NCBI GenBank assembly: GCA_963824395.1
Contig: CAWGPF010000001.1
Span: forward strand, 682,001-746,000
Direction: 5' to 3'
DNA from: 13-2-20CM-66-19 sp963824395
GTDB lineage: Bacteria; Pseudomonadota; Gammaproteobacteria; Steroidobacterales; Steroidobacteraceae
DNA length: 64,000 bases
Shown here: piece by piece, positions 26,492 through 35,949 of the stretch
Numbering within the stretch: the stretch's first letter is position 1
Layout: every line of letters begins with the position of its first letter
Notes under the pieces: generated by a model
Database searches by the model: none
What the model saw: the letters and a program-made list of their open reading frames with translations, nothing else
What the model was told of the DNA's origin: nothing
Translations under genes and position numbers: made by a program

Positions 26492-27265
26492 GTGCCGAGT
26501 GCGCCCTTCGATAAGGTGCGCCCGGCCCTGCGAGCTCTGAGCTGCCTGCTGCTCGCGGCCCAGGCGGCCCACGCCGACGTGCCCACCCCCTGGAGCGCGG
26601 TGAGCGTCGGCGGCGGGGCGGCCCTCACCAGCGACTTCATCTACCGCGGCGTGTCCGAAAGCGATGGCCACGGCGCGGTCCAGGCCGATCTTCACGTGGT
26701 GGCAACTCAGGGCACGTTCCTCGGGCTGTGGGCCTCCAGCCGCGACCGCAGTCTCGAGCCCGGCGCCCCGGCCGTCCTCGATATCTACCTCGGGCAGCGC
26801 TTTGCGCTGGGAACGGCCTGGAGCGCAACGCTCAGCGCCCGCAGCCACTACTACCCCGGGGCGAGCGACTACGAGCCTTCCGCGGACTACCAGGAGCTCA
26901 GCGCCGCCTTGAGCTACCTGGATTGCTGGACGCTGAGCGTCACGGCCATTCCTAACGCCGTGCGCTACTGGGAGTCCATCCGCCTCAGCCGCTCTGCGGC
27001 TTATGTCGCTGACGCCTCCGGACAGCGGCTGATCGGCAGCCACTTCTTCGTCACCGCCGGGGCCGGTTACTACTACTCGAGCGGTACCGGGGGCGGCATC
27101 GAGCGCGCCACGGGCTACGGCTACGGGAACGTGGGCGTCGCCTACGAACTGCACGCCTGGCGCCTCGACGTCGGCTACTTCCTCGCCCAGGAGGCGGCGC
27201 GGCGCTCCTTCCCCTACCCCATCGCCAGTTCCCGCCTCGCCGCTACCCTCGCCTGGCGCTTTTGA
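26492..27265 (+). CDS. TorF-family putative outer-membrane porin
   Basis: The 257-residue protein has a signal peptide (ending AAHAD). The TorF ('gcw_chp') domain opens with GGGAALTSDFIYRGVSESDGHGAVQADLH and is followed by strands such as LDIYLGQRFALG and ARSHYYPGASDYEPSADYQE, ending with the outer-membrane insertion signature RLAATLAWRF. Members are predicted porins of unknown selectivity. GTG 26492 is the likely start. It precedes the sigma/anti-sigma/protease operon by 31 bases that contain a 12-base palindrome. Confidence 0.85.
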   Translation: MPSAPFDKVRPALRALSCLLLAAQAAHADVPTPWSAVSVGGGAALTSDFIYRGVSESDGHGAVQADLHVVATQGTFLGLWASSRDRSLEPGAPAVLDIYLGQRFALGTAWSATLSARSHYYPGASDYEPSADYQELSAALSYLDCWTLSVTAIPNAVRYWESIRLSRSAAYVADASGQRLIGSHFFVTAGAGYYYSSGTGGGIERATGYGYGNVGVAYELHAWRLDVGYFLAQEAARRSFPYPIASSRLAATLAWRF

Positions 27266-27271
27266 CCCGGG

Positions 27272-27283
27272 CTTACGCGTAAG
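27272..27283. promoter_or_regulatory. 12-base perfect palindrome in front of the ECF sigma gene
   Basis: CTTACGCGTAAG is exactly self-complementary and lies 13 bases before the first candidate start codon of the sigma factor gene. It could be an operator controlling the sigma/anti-sigma/protease operon. Confidence 0.5.
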
Positions 27284-27296
27284 ACTAGGGTGTGGA

Positions 27297-27971
27297 ATGA
27301 ACCCTGAGGCCCTGCGGCGGACACTTACCGCAGTGAATGGCGCACAGGTGACAGGCAGGAGCATGGCGGAAGCGACATATCGCGGGGCGGCCACGGTGGC
27401 GCGGGAGGTGGAGCTCATCGCGCGCGTCGGCGAGGGCGACCGGCGCGCGTTCGAGGAACTTTACAATCTCTACCACCGCCGCATGGCCCGCTTCCTGACG
27501 CGACTCACAAGGCGCTACGACATCGCCGAGGAAGTCATCAACGACACCTTCTGGGTCGTATGGCGCAACGCCAAGAGCTTCCGCGGCGATTCCCAGCCCT
27601 CGACCTGGATCCTCGGCATCGCCTACCGCAAGGCGCGCAGCGCGTTCCGGGCCTCCGCGCGGCTCAACGCGAAGAACCTGGCCATCGCCTCCGAACCACT
27701 TACGGCCGAGACGCCCGCGGGGAGCGAGGAGCTGCGCGACTGGCTCGGCCAGGCCCTCTCGCAGATCCCCGCCGAACAGCGTCTGGCGGTCGAGCTGTGC
27801 TATGAGCTCGGTTATTCGTGCGAGGAAATTGCCGCAATCATGAACTGTCCGGTGAATACCGTGAAAACGCGCCTGTTCCACGCACGCGCCAAGCTGCAGA
27901 AGCTCCTGCCGCAGCTGGCTGCGCCGCACGCGGACGCGCCCGCGGGCCGCCGCGAAGGCGAATCGAAATGA
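27297..27971 (+). CDS. ECF-type RNA polymerase sigma factor
   Basis: The 224-residue protein has a sigma-2 domain (FEELYNLYHRRMARFLTRL ... AEEVINDTFWVVWRN, the region 2.2-2.4 core) and a sigma-4 domain with PAEQRLAVELCYELGYSCEEIA and helix-turn-helix MNCPVNTVKTRLFHARAKL. Region 3 is absent, as in ECF sigmas. The first ~30 residues are extra; ATG 27363 is an alternative start but has AGGAG too close. Its stop overlaps the anti-sigma start (ATGA, 27968-27971), so both proteins are made together in near-equal amounts. Confidence 0.92.
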   Translation: MNPEALRRTLTAVNGAQVTGRSMAEATYRGAATVAREVELIARVGEGDRRAFEELYNLYHRRMARFLTRLTRRYDIAEEVINDTFWVVWRNAKSFRGDSQPSTWILGIAYRKARSAFRASARLNAKNLAIASEPLTAETPAGSEELRDWLGQALSQIPAEQRLAVELCYELGYSCEEIAAIMNCPVNTVKTRLFHARAKLQKLLPQLAAPHADAPAGRREGESK

Positions 27972-28684
27972 ACACCGCGCCGGCCTGCGGCCACGAGGAA
28001 GTGTGGCTGCTCTTGCCCTGGCTTGCCAACGGGCGCCTCACGGGCCCACAGCGCGCCCGGGTCGAAGCACACCTGCGCGAATGCGAGGAGTGCCGCAGCG
28101 AGGCCGCGACACAACGGCGCGTGGCCACGCTCCTGAGCGCCCCGGAGCGCGTGACCTACGCCCCGGGTCCCTCGTTCCGCAAGCTCATGGAACGCATCGA
28201 TGTGCAGGACGCCGCGCCACGCGTGGCAGCGCCGCGCGCCGCGCGGCGGCGGGTCACGGCCTCCTGGCGCCCGCCGGGCTTGGCGTGGGCGGCAACGTTC
28301 GCCCTCGCCGTCGGGCTCGGCCTCATCAGCGCCGCGACCTACCGCTGGACGCAACCCCGCTACGCCACTACCACCACCGCCGTAGCACGCCCGTCCTCGC
28401 AGGTCCTGCACATCGCCTTTGAGCGCACGCTGCCGGTCGGGGATGCAGCCGAAGCACTGCGGGCAGCCGGCGCACGCATCGTGGCGGGCCCGGACAGCCA
28501 AGGCATATTCGGCGTGCGACCCCTCGGCGCCGACGAAGCCGGCCCCGTCACTGGCGGCGCCAGCGCGCAGATGCGCACCCTCGCCGCGCGCCTGCGCGCC
28601 GACTCCAGGGTGCGCTGGGTCGAGCCGCTGGCCGGCACCGCACCTGAACCTCGGGCGCAGGGGAGCCGCCCCGATACTCCATGA
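27968..28684 (+). CDS. Membrane-spanning zinc-finger anti-sigma factor with a prodomain-like periplasmic part
   Basis: The 238-residue protein has an N-terminal zinc-finger anti-sigma domain with H-x3-C-x2-C (His35, Cys39, Cys42), a basic linker, one transmembrane helix (about 106-125) and a periplasmic C-terminal domain (about 145-222). That domain (VLHIAFERTLPVGDAAEALR ... LRADSRVRWVEPLAG) resembles the ferredoxin-like inhibitor/prodomain of subtilisins, including the one at the N-terminus of the protease encoded next (YEIRDGRSIENVLALLQSEP ... VLAQPLQEF). It presumably holds the co-encoded sigma factor at the membrane. Coding overlaps both neighbours by four bases. Confidence 0.85.
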   Translation: MNTAPACGHEEVWLLLPWLANGRLTGPQRARVEAHLRECEECRSEAATQRRVATLLSAPERVTYAPGPSFRKLMERIDVQDAAPRVAAPRAARRRVTASWRPPGLAWAATFALAVGLGLISAATYRWTQPRYATTTTAVARPSSQVLHIAFERTLPVGDAAEALRAAGARIVAGPDSQGIFGVRPLGADEAGPVTGGASAQMRTLAARLRADSRVRWVEPLAGTAPEPRAQGSRPDTP

Positions 28685-29937
28685 GGCGCCGCGGCGCATC
28701 GCTCGCGCTGCTGGGGTTTCTGGCGCTCGCACCCGCGCTGCGCGCCGCCGCGCCGCCCCTGCCCGCAAGCGTCCAGGGGCCGCGCGTCGTGGTCGCCTTC
28801 GCCAATCCCGTCCATGTGGCGCCGGCGCCCGCGGGCACCACGGGTGCGCGTTACGGCGGCGCCGGCTATGGCGTGGCGCAGGATGCGCAGCGCGAGGCGC
28901 ACCGCGTGGCCGCGCGTTACGCGCTGCACGCACTCAGCAGCTGGCCGATCGAGGCGCTCTCGATGCACTGCGTGGTGTACGAGATCCGCGACGGCCGCAG
29001 CATCGAGAACGTGCTCGCGCTGCTGCAGTCCGAGCCCGGCATCGTGCTGGCGCAGCCGCTGCAGGAGTTCCACACCTTAAGCGGGCCGGCCCCGGGCTAT
29101 AACGATCCGCTCTACGACCTGCAGACCAACCTCACCGCGCTCAACATCGCGCAGGCACACGCGCGCAGCGAGGGTGCGGGCGTGAAGGTAGCGCTCATCG
29201 ACACCGCCGTCGACACCGCGCACCCGGACCTGCGCGGCCGCATCCTGCGCACCCACTCGTTCGTCGGGGAGGCCGCGCCGGGCATGCGCCACGGGACCGC
29301 CATGGCGGGCATCATCGCCGCGGCTGCTAACAATCACATTGGCATCGTCGGCATCGCGCCGCTTGCGCAACTGGAGGTCTTCCAGGCGTGCTGGCAGCTC
29401 GCCCCCGACAGCGACGCGGCCGCCTGCAACACCTTCACGCTCGCGCAGGCGCTGGCAGCCGCCATCGCCTCCGGCGCTCCGCTCGTCAACCTGAGCATCG
29501 GTGGGCCGCCGGATGCGCTGCTCGCGGCGCTCGTGGCACAGGGCGAGAAGCGCGGTGTCACCTTCGTCGGGGCACTCGGCGCGCAGCCGGGCTTCCCGAG
29601 CGCCGTGCCGGGCGTGATCGCGGCCGGCGCGAGCGAGGGGCCGCTGCCCGCGGGTACCTTCGGCGCACCCTCCGAGCACGTGCTGACGACGCTGCCTGCG
29701 GGGCAATACGACTTCGAGTCCGGCACTTCGGTGGCGGCCGCGGAAATCACCGGCGTGATCGCGTTGCTGATGTCGGCTTCCCCCGCACGCCTGGCACCGG
29801 GGGCGATCCCCGGGCTGCTCGCGCGCGCCGCCCCGGCGGCTGGCCAGCCGGCGGCGGCGAGCGTCGATGCCGCGGCGGCGCTGGCGCGGCTCAGCGCCCC
29901 CTCGGTCCGGCTCGCCGGCGCCCGGGCCGCGCCGTAG
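28681..29937 (+). CDS. Exported S8 (subtilisin-like) serine protease of the sigma/anti-sigma operon
   Basis: This 418-residue protein has a signal peptide (1-22), a prodomain (about 31-135) and a subtilase domain with catalytic Asp174 (ALIDTAVD), His204 (MRHGTAMAGI) and Ser350 (ESGTSVAAAEITG). The oxyanion Asn is not obvious: the segment usually holding it reads VGALGAQPGFPSAVPGV, with Gly-Ala-Leu-Gly where the Asn is expected. The C-terminal 50 residues are Ala/Pro-rich. Its start overlaps the anti-sigma stop (ATGA at 28681-28684). Secretion and genetic coupling suggest it acts on the periplasmic domain of the anti-sigma factor, or is inhibited by it. Confidence 0.88.
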   Translation: MRRRGASLALLGFLALAPALRAAAPPLPASVQGPRVVVAFANPVHVAPAPAGTTGARYGGAGYGVAQDAQREAHRVAARYALHALSSWPIEALSMHCVVYEIRDGRSIENVLALLQSEPGIVLAQPLQEFHTLSGPAPGYNDPLYDLQTNLTALNIAQAHARSEGAGVKVALIDTAVDTAHPDLRGRILRTHSFVGEAAPGMRHGTAMAGIIAAAANNHIGIVGIAPLAQLEVFQACWQLAPDSDAAACNTFTLAQALAAAIASGAPLVNLSIGGPPDALLAALVAQGEKRGVTFVGALGAQPGFPSAVPGVIAAGASEGPLPAGTFGAPSEHVLTTLPAGQYDFESGTSVAAAEITGVIALLMSASPARLAPGAIPGLLARAAPAAGQPAAASVDAAAALARLSAPSVRLAGARAAP

Positions 29938-29975
29938 TTGACCGCGCCGGCGCGGCTGCCCATGCTGCGGCCGCC

Positions 29976-30952
29976 ATGAGCGACACCGCCGCCCCGCTGA
30001 CCTGGCAGCTGATCGAGGAGGCGCGCACGCGCATTGCCGGCCGCGTGCGCCGCACGCCGGTCCTCACGAGCGCCACGCTCGATGAGTTGAGCGGCGCGCA
30101 GCTGTACTTCAAGTGCGAGATGTTCCAGACCTGCGGCGCCTTCAAAGCGCGCGGCGCGGCAAACGCGGTCTTCGCACTCACCGAAGCGCAGGCGCGCCAC
30201 GGCGTCGCCACCCACTCATCCGGCAACCACGCCGCGGCCTTGGCGCGCGCCGCACGGCTGCGGGGAATCCCCGCCTACATCGTCATGCCCGATAACACCG
30301 CGCAGGCCAAGCGCGCCGCAGTGGCGCGCTACGGCGGCCAGATCACGTACTGCGCCCCGACGCTGCAGGCACGCGAGGCCGCCGCCGCGCAGCTCATCGC
30401 GGCCACCGGCGCTGCCCTGATCCACCCTTACGACAATCTCCTCGTCATGGCGGGCCAGGGCACGGCCGCGGCGGAGTTTCTCGAGGAGGTGCCGGCACTC
30501 GAGGCGCTCATCTGCCCGGTCGGCGGCGGCGGTCTCCTGAGCGGCACGGCGGTAGCGGCGCGCGCCCTGAAGCCCGCCGTGCAGGTGTTTGGTGCAGAAC
30601 CGGCCGGCGCCGATGATGCCGCACGCTCACTGCACAGCGGGCAGCTACAGGGCGCGGGGCACCCGAGCACCATCGCCGATGGCCTGCGCGGCGCGCTGGC
30701 GCCGCGCACGTTTCGCGAGATCCGCCGCGGCGTCACGGACATTCTCACCGTACCCGAGGCGGCGATCATCAGCGGCATGCGCGAGCTGTGGGAAGTGCTG
30801 AAGATCATCGCCGAGCCTTCGGCGGCGGTGCCGTATGCCGCCGTGCGCGCCGCCACCTCACCGCTGCGCGGGCGGCGCATCGGCGTGCTTCTGAGCGGCG
30901 GCAATCTTGATCTTGATCGTCTGCCCTGGATGGGCGCCGCGGTCGTGCGCCC

Positions 30953-30956
<4 letters not shown>
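29976..30956 (+). CDS. PLP-dependent threonine/serine dehydratase
   Basis: The 326-residue fold-type II enzyme has the PLP lysine in GAFKARGA (Lys57), the SSGNHAAALA loop that binds the substrate carboxylate, the PLP-phosphate loop VGGGGLLSG and a C-terminal SGGNLDL. It lacks the C-terminal regulatory ACT-like domains of biosynthetic IlvA, so it is of the catabolic TdcB/serine-racemase-like type. ATG 29976 was chosen as the first start giving the conserved N-terminus. Its stop overlaps, tail to tail, the stop of the thiolase gene. Confidence 0.92.
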
Positions 30957-32158
<1,202 letters not shown>

Positions 32159-32295
32159 GCGTGCATGATAATAGGCACCGTACCGGCGCGCACGCCGGTA
32201 CAGTGCGTCGCAGCCGCGCCCGCGGCGTACCTGTCAGCGACATGGCCCGGGCGGCGATGCTCGCGGTGCCTGCTTTTCACCTTACGGAGCTTGAC

Positions 32296-32883
32296 GTGCC
32301 GGACCCCCTGCCCTTCATCACCTACACGTTCGTGATGTCGATCACCCCGGGCCCCAATAACGTGATGCTCACCGCCTCGGGCGCCGCCTTCGGCTTCCGG
32401 CGCACCGTGCCCCATATTCTCGGCATCGTCTTCGGCTTCGTGGTGCAGCTGCTGGCGGTGTGTGCGGGCTTGAGTGCGCTCTTCACCCGCTTCCCGGCGC
32501 TGCAGACGACCATGAGCTGGGTGGGCGCTGCGTATCTTGTGTACCTCGGCTGGCAGCTGCTGCGCAGCACCGTGGCCCGCGGCCAGGCGCGCAGTCACCC
32601 GGTGAGCTTTGCGCAGGCGGCCACGTTCCAGTTCCTCAATCCTAAGGCGTGGGTGATGACGCTCACCGCAGCCACGCTGTTCCTGCCGCACCAGCTCGGG
32701 GCGCTGCTCGCCGGGCTCTACATGGCGTTCGTCATGGAAGCCGTCGGCGTGCCGTGCATGACGGTGTGGGCGCTGTTTGGCAGCGCACTGAAGCGCTTTC
32801 TCGCCGGCGCGCGCGCGCGCATGCTGTTCAACGCCAGCATGGCGGTGGCGCTGCTGGTGACGGCGGTTCTCATGGTGAGGTAG
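32296..32883 (+). CDS. LysE/RhtB family amino-acid exporter
   Basis: From GTG 32296, six bases after CGGAG, the protein has 195 residues and about six transmembrane helices. The N-terminal FVMSITPGPNNVMLTASG is the family signature, and FQFLNPKAWVMTLTAATLFL is the second conserved block. These transporters export amino acids such as homoserine or threonine. It ends five bases before the MocR-type regulator gene, so the regulator may control this exporter. The longer upstream open frame has no signature and is not used. Confidence 0.9.
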   Translation: MPDPLPFITYTFVMSITPGPNNVMLTASGAAFGFRRTVPHILGIVFGFVVQLLAVCAGLSALFTRFPALQTTMSWVGAAYLVYLGWQLLRSTVARGQARSHPVSFAQAATFQFLNPKAWVMTLTAATLFLPHQLGALLAGLYMAFVMEAVGVPCMTVWALFGSALKRFLAGARARMLFNASMAVALLVTAVLMVR

Positions 32884-32888
32884 GTGCG

Positions 32889-34289
32889 ATGTTCGAGCTC
32901 AGCCGCGATTCCGAGGTGCCGCTCGTCGAGCAGATCTGCGAGCGCCTGACGCAGCTCGTACGCCACGGCCAGCTGAGCGCCGGCACCCGCCTGCCCTCGA
33001 TCCGCCGCCTCGCCCGGCAGGTCGGTGCCAGCCCCTTCACGGTCGTGGATGCCTACGAGCGTCTGGTGGCGCGCGGCCTGATCGAATCACGGGCCGGGCG
33101 CGGGTTCTTCGTCACGCAGCGGCGCCTGTCCGCACCCCTTACCGCGGTAGAGGCGCTGCCGGACCCGGGCAGCGACGCGCTGGCGCTGGCGAGCATGACG
33201 CTCTCGCTCGGGGCCGACCTGATCCCCGCCGGCTCCGGGTTCCTGCCCGAGAACTGGCTGCTCGAGGCCGTGCCGTCCGGCGTGCTCGCACGGCTGGTGA
33301 AGAACCGGCGCATGCAACCGTGGCTGCCCTGCCCGCCGCAGGGACTCGTGGAGCTGCGCGAGCAGATTGCCGCGCGGCTGGTGCACAACGGCATCGCCGC
33401 GAGCGCCGCGAACATCGTCACCACCTCGGGTGCCTCGCAGGCGTTCGACCTGCTGGCGCGCATCCTCCTCTCCCCCGGGGACGCGGTGCTGGTCGAGGAC
33501 CCCGGCTATTTCGTACTGTTCGAGCAGCTGCGCGCCCACCACGTGCGCCTCATATCCGTGCCGCGCACCGCCGCCGGACCGGATCTTGAGGCGCTGGAGG
33601 CGGCCTGCCGCGCGCACCGCCCGCGCGCCTTCTTCATGCAGACGCTGCTGCACAACCCGACCGGTTCCAGCGCCGATCCGGCCCACTGTCACCGCATCCT
33701 CTCGATGGCCGAGCAGTTCGGTTTCGCCATCGTGGAGGACGATGTGTACGGCGACCTGCACGAGGGTCCGGCGGTGCGCCTGGCGCAGATCGACGGCCTG
33801 CGGCACGTCATCTATGTCGACAGCTTCACGAAACTCATCGGCCCGGCACTGCGAGTCGGCTACGTGGCCGCCGACGGTGCCCTCATCGCAAGGCTGGTCG
33901 AGCGCAAGGTGCTCGCCGTGCTCTCCGGCTCTGCGCTCCTGGAGAGCTTCGTGTCGGAAGTGCTCGACGGCGGGCGTTACAAGCGCCACGTGGAGCGCAT
34001 GCGCACGCGCCTGGCACGCATGCGGCGGGACGCCCACCAGGCATTGCAGTCGGCCGGCATCGCCTTTGAGGCGTCGCTCGGGGAAGGCATGTTCCTGTGG
34101 GGCCGGGTCCCTGAGGCAGTCGCGGTCGAGGAGCTCGTGCGCCACGCCCGCACGCGCTCGATCCTGCTGGCGCGCGGCTCGCTGTTCTCGGCCACGCAGG
34201 GCTGCACGCAGTGGCTGCGCTTCAACGTCTGCCACAGCAACCGCCCACCCCTCATCGAGTTCCTGCGCGAATCCCTGGCCGCGGCTTAA
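32889..34289 (+). CDS. MocR-type regulator: GntR helix-turn-helix fused to aminotransferase domain
   Basis: The 466-residue protein has an N-terminal GntR-type DNA-binding domain (GTRLPSIRRLARQVGASPFTV ... AYERLVARGLIESRAGRGFFV, residues about 30-78) and a fold-type I aminotransferase-like domain with the PLP lysine at 315 (VDSFTKLIGPAL). MocR/PdxR proteins use PLP and an amino compound as effector. It lies directly behind the LysE-type exporter gene in the same direction, so control of amino-acid export is plausible. Confidence 0.92.
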   Translation: MFELSRDSEVPLVEQICERLTQLVRHGQLSAGTRLPSIRRLARQVGASPFTVVDAYERLVARGLIESRAGRGFFVTQRRLSAPLTAVEALPDPGSDALALASMTLSLGADLIPAGSGFLPENWLLEAVPSGVLARLVKNRRMQPWLPCPPQGLVELREQIAARLVHNGIAASAANIVTTSGASQAFDLLARILLSPGDAVLVEDPGYFVLFEQLRAHHVRLISVPRTAAGPDLEALEAACRAHRPRAFFMQTLLHNPTGSSADPAHCHRILSMAEQFGFAIVEDDVYGDLHEGPAVRLAQIDGLRHVIYVDSFTKLIGPALRVGYVAADGALIARLVERKVLAVLSGSALLESFVSEVLDGGRYKRHVERMRTRLARMRRDAHQALQSAGIAFEASLGEGMFLWGRVPEAVAVEELVRHARTRSILLARGSLFSATQGCTQWLRFNVCHSNRPPLIEFLRESLAAA

Positions 34290-34298
34290 AATGCGCGC

Positions 34299-34799
34299 AT
34301 GGACGCGCCGACCGAGATCCGTGATGCGCAGGAGGAGGACCTCGGGGGCCTCGTAGCGATCTACAACGAGGTAATCGCCACCTCGACCGCGATCTACTCG
34401 AGCGTGCCGGTGACGGTGGAGGAGCGGCGTCAGTGGTGGCAGGCACGCACCGCCCAGGGCTACCCGGTGCTGGTGGTGCGCGATGCCGCGGGCGTCGCCG
34501 GCCTCGCCACCTTCGGGGACTTCCGCGCCTGGCCCGGTTACCGCTTCACGGTCGAGCATTCGGTGCACGTGCGTGCCGACGGCCGTGGCCGCGGGCTCGG
34601 CACGCTTTTGGTGCAGGCGCTGTTCCCGCGCGCCGCGGCGCTCGGCAAGCACGTGATGATTGCCGGCGTCGATGCCGCCAATGCCGCCTCGATCCGCTTC
34701 CACGAGCGGCTCGGGTTCCAGCAGAGCGGCCACCTGCGCGAGGTCGGTTACAAGTTCGAGCGCTGGCTGGATCTGGTCTTCCTGCAGCGCCGCATCTGA
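34299..34799 (+). CDS. GNAT N-acetyltransferase, phosphinothricin-acetyltransferase-like
   Basis: The 166-residue protein shows the Pat/MddA pattern: IRDAQEEDLGGLVAIYNEVIATSTAIY, FTVEHSVHVRADGRGRGLGTLLVQAL with the acetyl-CoA loop RGRGLG, and a C-terminal IRFHERLGFQQSGHLREVGYKFERWLDLVF. Homologues acetylate methionine sulfone/sulfoximine or phosphinothricin and may give resistance to such compounds. It follows the MocR gene after nine bases. Confidence 0.88.
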   Translation: MDAPTEIRDAQEEDLGGLVAIYNEVIATSTAIYSSVPVTVEERRQWWQARTAQGYPVLVVRDAAGVAGLATFGDFRAWPGYRFTVEHSVHVRADGRGRGLGTLLVQALFPRAAALGKHVMIAGVDAANAASIRFHERLGFQQSGHLREVGYKFERWLDLVFLQRRI

Positions 34800-34817
34800 C
34801 ACCGGTAAGATGGCGCC

Positions 34818-35414
34818 ATGTTAGCCATGCCGCCCGTCACCCGCGCCCTGCTCCTGATCAACGTCGCGCTCTACCTCGTGGAGCGGGCCGTCCCCGGCTT
34901 CATGCTGCAGAACTTTGCGCTGTGGCCGCTCGCGGCCGAGGCGTTCCGCCCCTGGCAGCTGCTGACTTATGGCTTCCTGCACGACCCCACGAGCATCTGG
35001 CACATCTTCTTCAACATGTTCGCGCTCTACATGTTCGGACGCGCGCTCGAGGGCTACTGGGGCAGCCGCCGCTTCCTCATCTACTACCTGGTGTGCGTGC
35101 TGGCCGCCGGACTCACCCAGATCCTCGTCACGCGCTTCACACCCGATGCGGGCTTTACGGTCGGGGCCTCCGGCGGCGTGTTCGGCGTGCTGCTGGCCTT
35201 TGCGTGGTTCTTCCCGCGCCAGAAGCTCATCGTGCTGCCGATCCCGATCCCGCTGCCGGCGTGGCTGGTGGTCGCCGCCTACGCGGTCATCGAACTGGTC
35301 TTCGGCGTCACGGCGCGCGAGCAGAGCGTCGCCCACTTCGCGCACCTGGGCGGGATGCTCGGTGGCATCCTCTGCATCCTCTACTGGCGCGCGCGCGGGC
35401 GCTTCAGTTCCTAG
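34818..35414 (+). CDS. Rhomboid-family intramembrane serine protease
   Basis: The 198-residue protein has six predicted transmembrane segments. The catalytic Ser118 lies in GASGGVFG, His176 in AHFAHLGGMLGG, and the oxyanion HxxxN pair in HIFFNMF (His62, Asn66). It is the minimal six-helix form without cytosolic domain. Rhomboids cleave transmembrane substrates within or near the membrane. Coding ends overlap the small Cys-rich protein on the opposite strand by 11 bases. Confidence 0.92.
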   Translation: MLAMPPVTRALLLINVALYLVERAVPGFMLQNFALWPLAAEAFRPWQLLTYGFLHDPTSIWHIFFNMFALYMFGRALEGYWGSRRFLIYYLVCVLAAGLTQILVTRFTPDAGFTVGASGGVFGVLLAFAWFFPRQKLIVLPIPIPLPAWLVVAAYAVIELVFGVTAREQSVAHFAHLGGMLGGILCILYWRARGRFSS

Positions 35415-35688
35415 ACGCGCAGGCGATGCGCACCGGGCCGCGGTGCGTGCCGCAGGCATCGCACAAAAGCCTATTGCCGAAGCGGCCGCGGCCGAAGATG
35501 CGCCCGTCCGGCAGCGTCACCCAGTTGCCGCCGCCGGCGACCTGCTGATCGATAAGGCGCACGTGCAGCGCGCAGCGCGGGTTGGCGCAGAAGGGTGCGC
35601 CGCGCTCGACTTCGAGGTGCACCGACAGCTCATCCTCCGGGCTGCGCCGCCGTGAAGCCTTTGATCCCGGGAAATGAAGCAGCCGCAT
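35404..35688 (-). CDS. Small Cys-rich (possible zinc-binding) protein, unknown function
   Basis: From ATG 35688, preceded by GGGGTG, the product has 94 residues. It contains two Cys pairs, FCANPRC and LCDACG, separated by a segment WVTLPDGRIFGRGRFGNRLLC, plus a final Cys. This spacing suggests a zinc ribbon. The longer open frame to 35811 adds an Arg-rich stretch without features and is rejected. I do not recognise the family. Confidence 0.5.
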   Translation of the reverse strand: MRLLHFPGSKASRRRSPEDELSVHLEVERGAPFCANPRCALHVRLIDQQVAGGGNWVTLPDGRIFGRGRFGNRLLCDACGTHRGPVRIACASRN

Positions 35689-35814
35689 CGGTACACCCCG
35701 CAGGCCGCCAGCGGCCTTCCGGGGCATCAGTCTCGGTGTGGTGCTTGACCGGCGCGTGAACCGGGCATGGCGCTGGGATGACGCCCGCGTGCGGGCGCTC
35801 CTCGGCACCATCTA

Positions 35815-35926
35815 AGGTATCAAGCTTAATGCATGGATATTGCAAAAGAATTTCCACAAAGTTGAATTCCGGTCCCGCTCACGGTCACAATCGCGCGCCT
35901 TTGAAACATGGCGGGAACTTTCCCGC
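35815..35926. promoter_or_regulatory. AT-rich leader with inverted repeat in front of the Gld-like ABC operon
   Basis: Bases 35815-35870 are strikingly AT-rich for this window (AAGCTTAATG, GGATATTGCAAAAGAATTTCC) and probably hold the promoter; TTGCAA (35840-35845) and TGAATT (35863-35868) at 17-base spacing are a weak match. A perfect inverted repeat GCGGGAA-CT-TTCCCGC follows at 35911-35926, 24 bases before the ATG. Confidence 0.5.
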
Positions 35927-35949
35927 GTGCCAGCCTCTCTAGAGCAGCC

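Noticed and set aside
33087..34802. Long minus-strand open frame opposite the MocR and GNAT genes
   Set aside because: It spans two genes with good signatures on the other strand and lacks any motif.
35723..35815. Short plus-strand frame reading GISLGVVLDRRVNRAWRW... to a stop, possible remnant of a gene
   Set aside because: Only 31 codons, no start codon or ribosome-binding site, and it could be chance; the other strand could also be extended through here.
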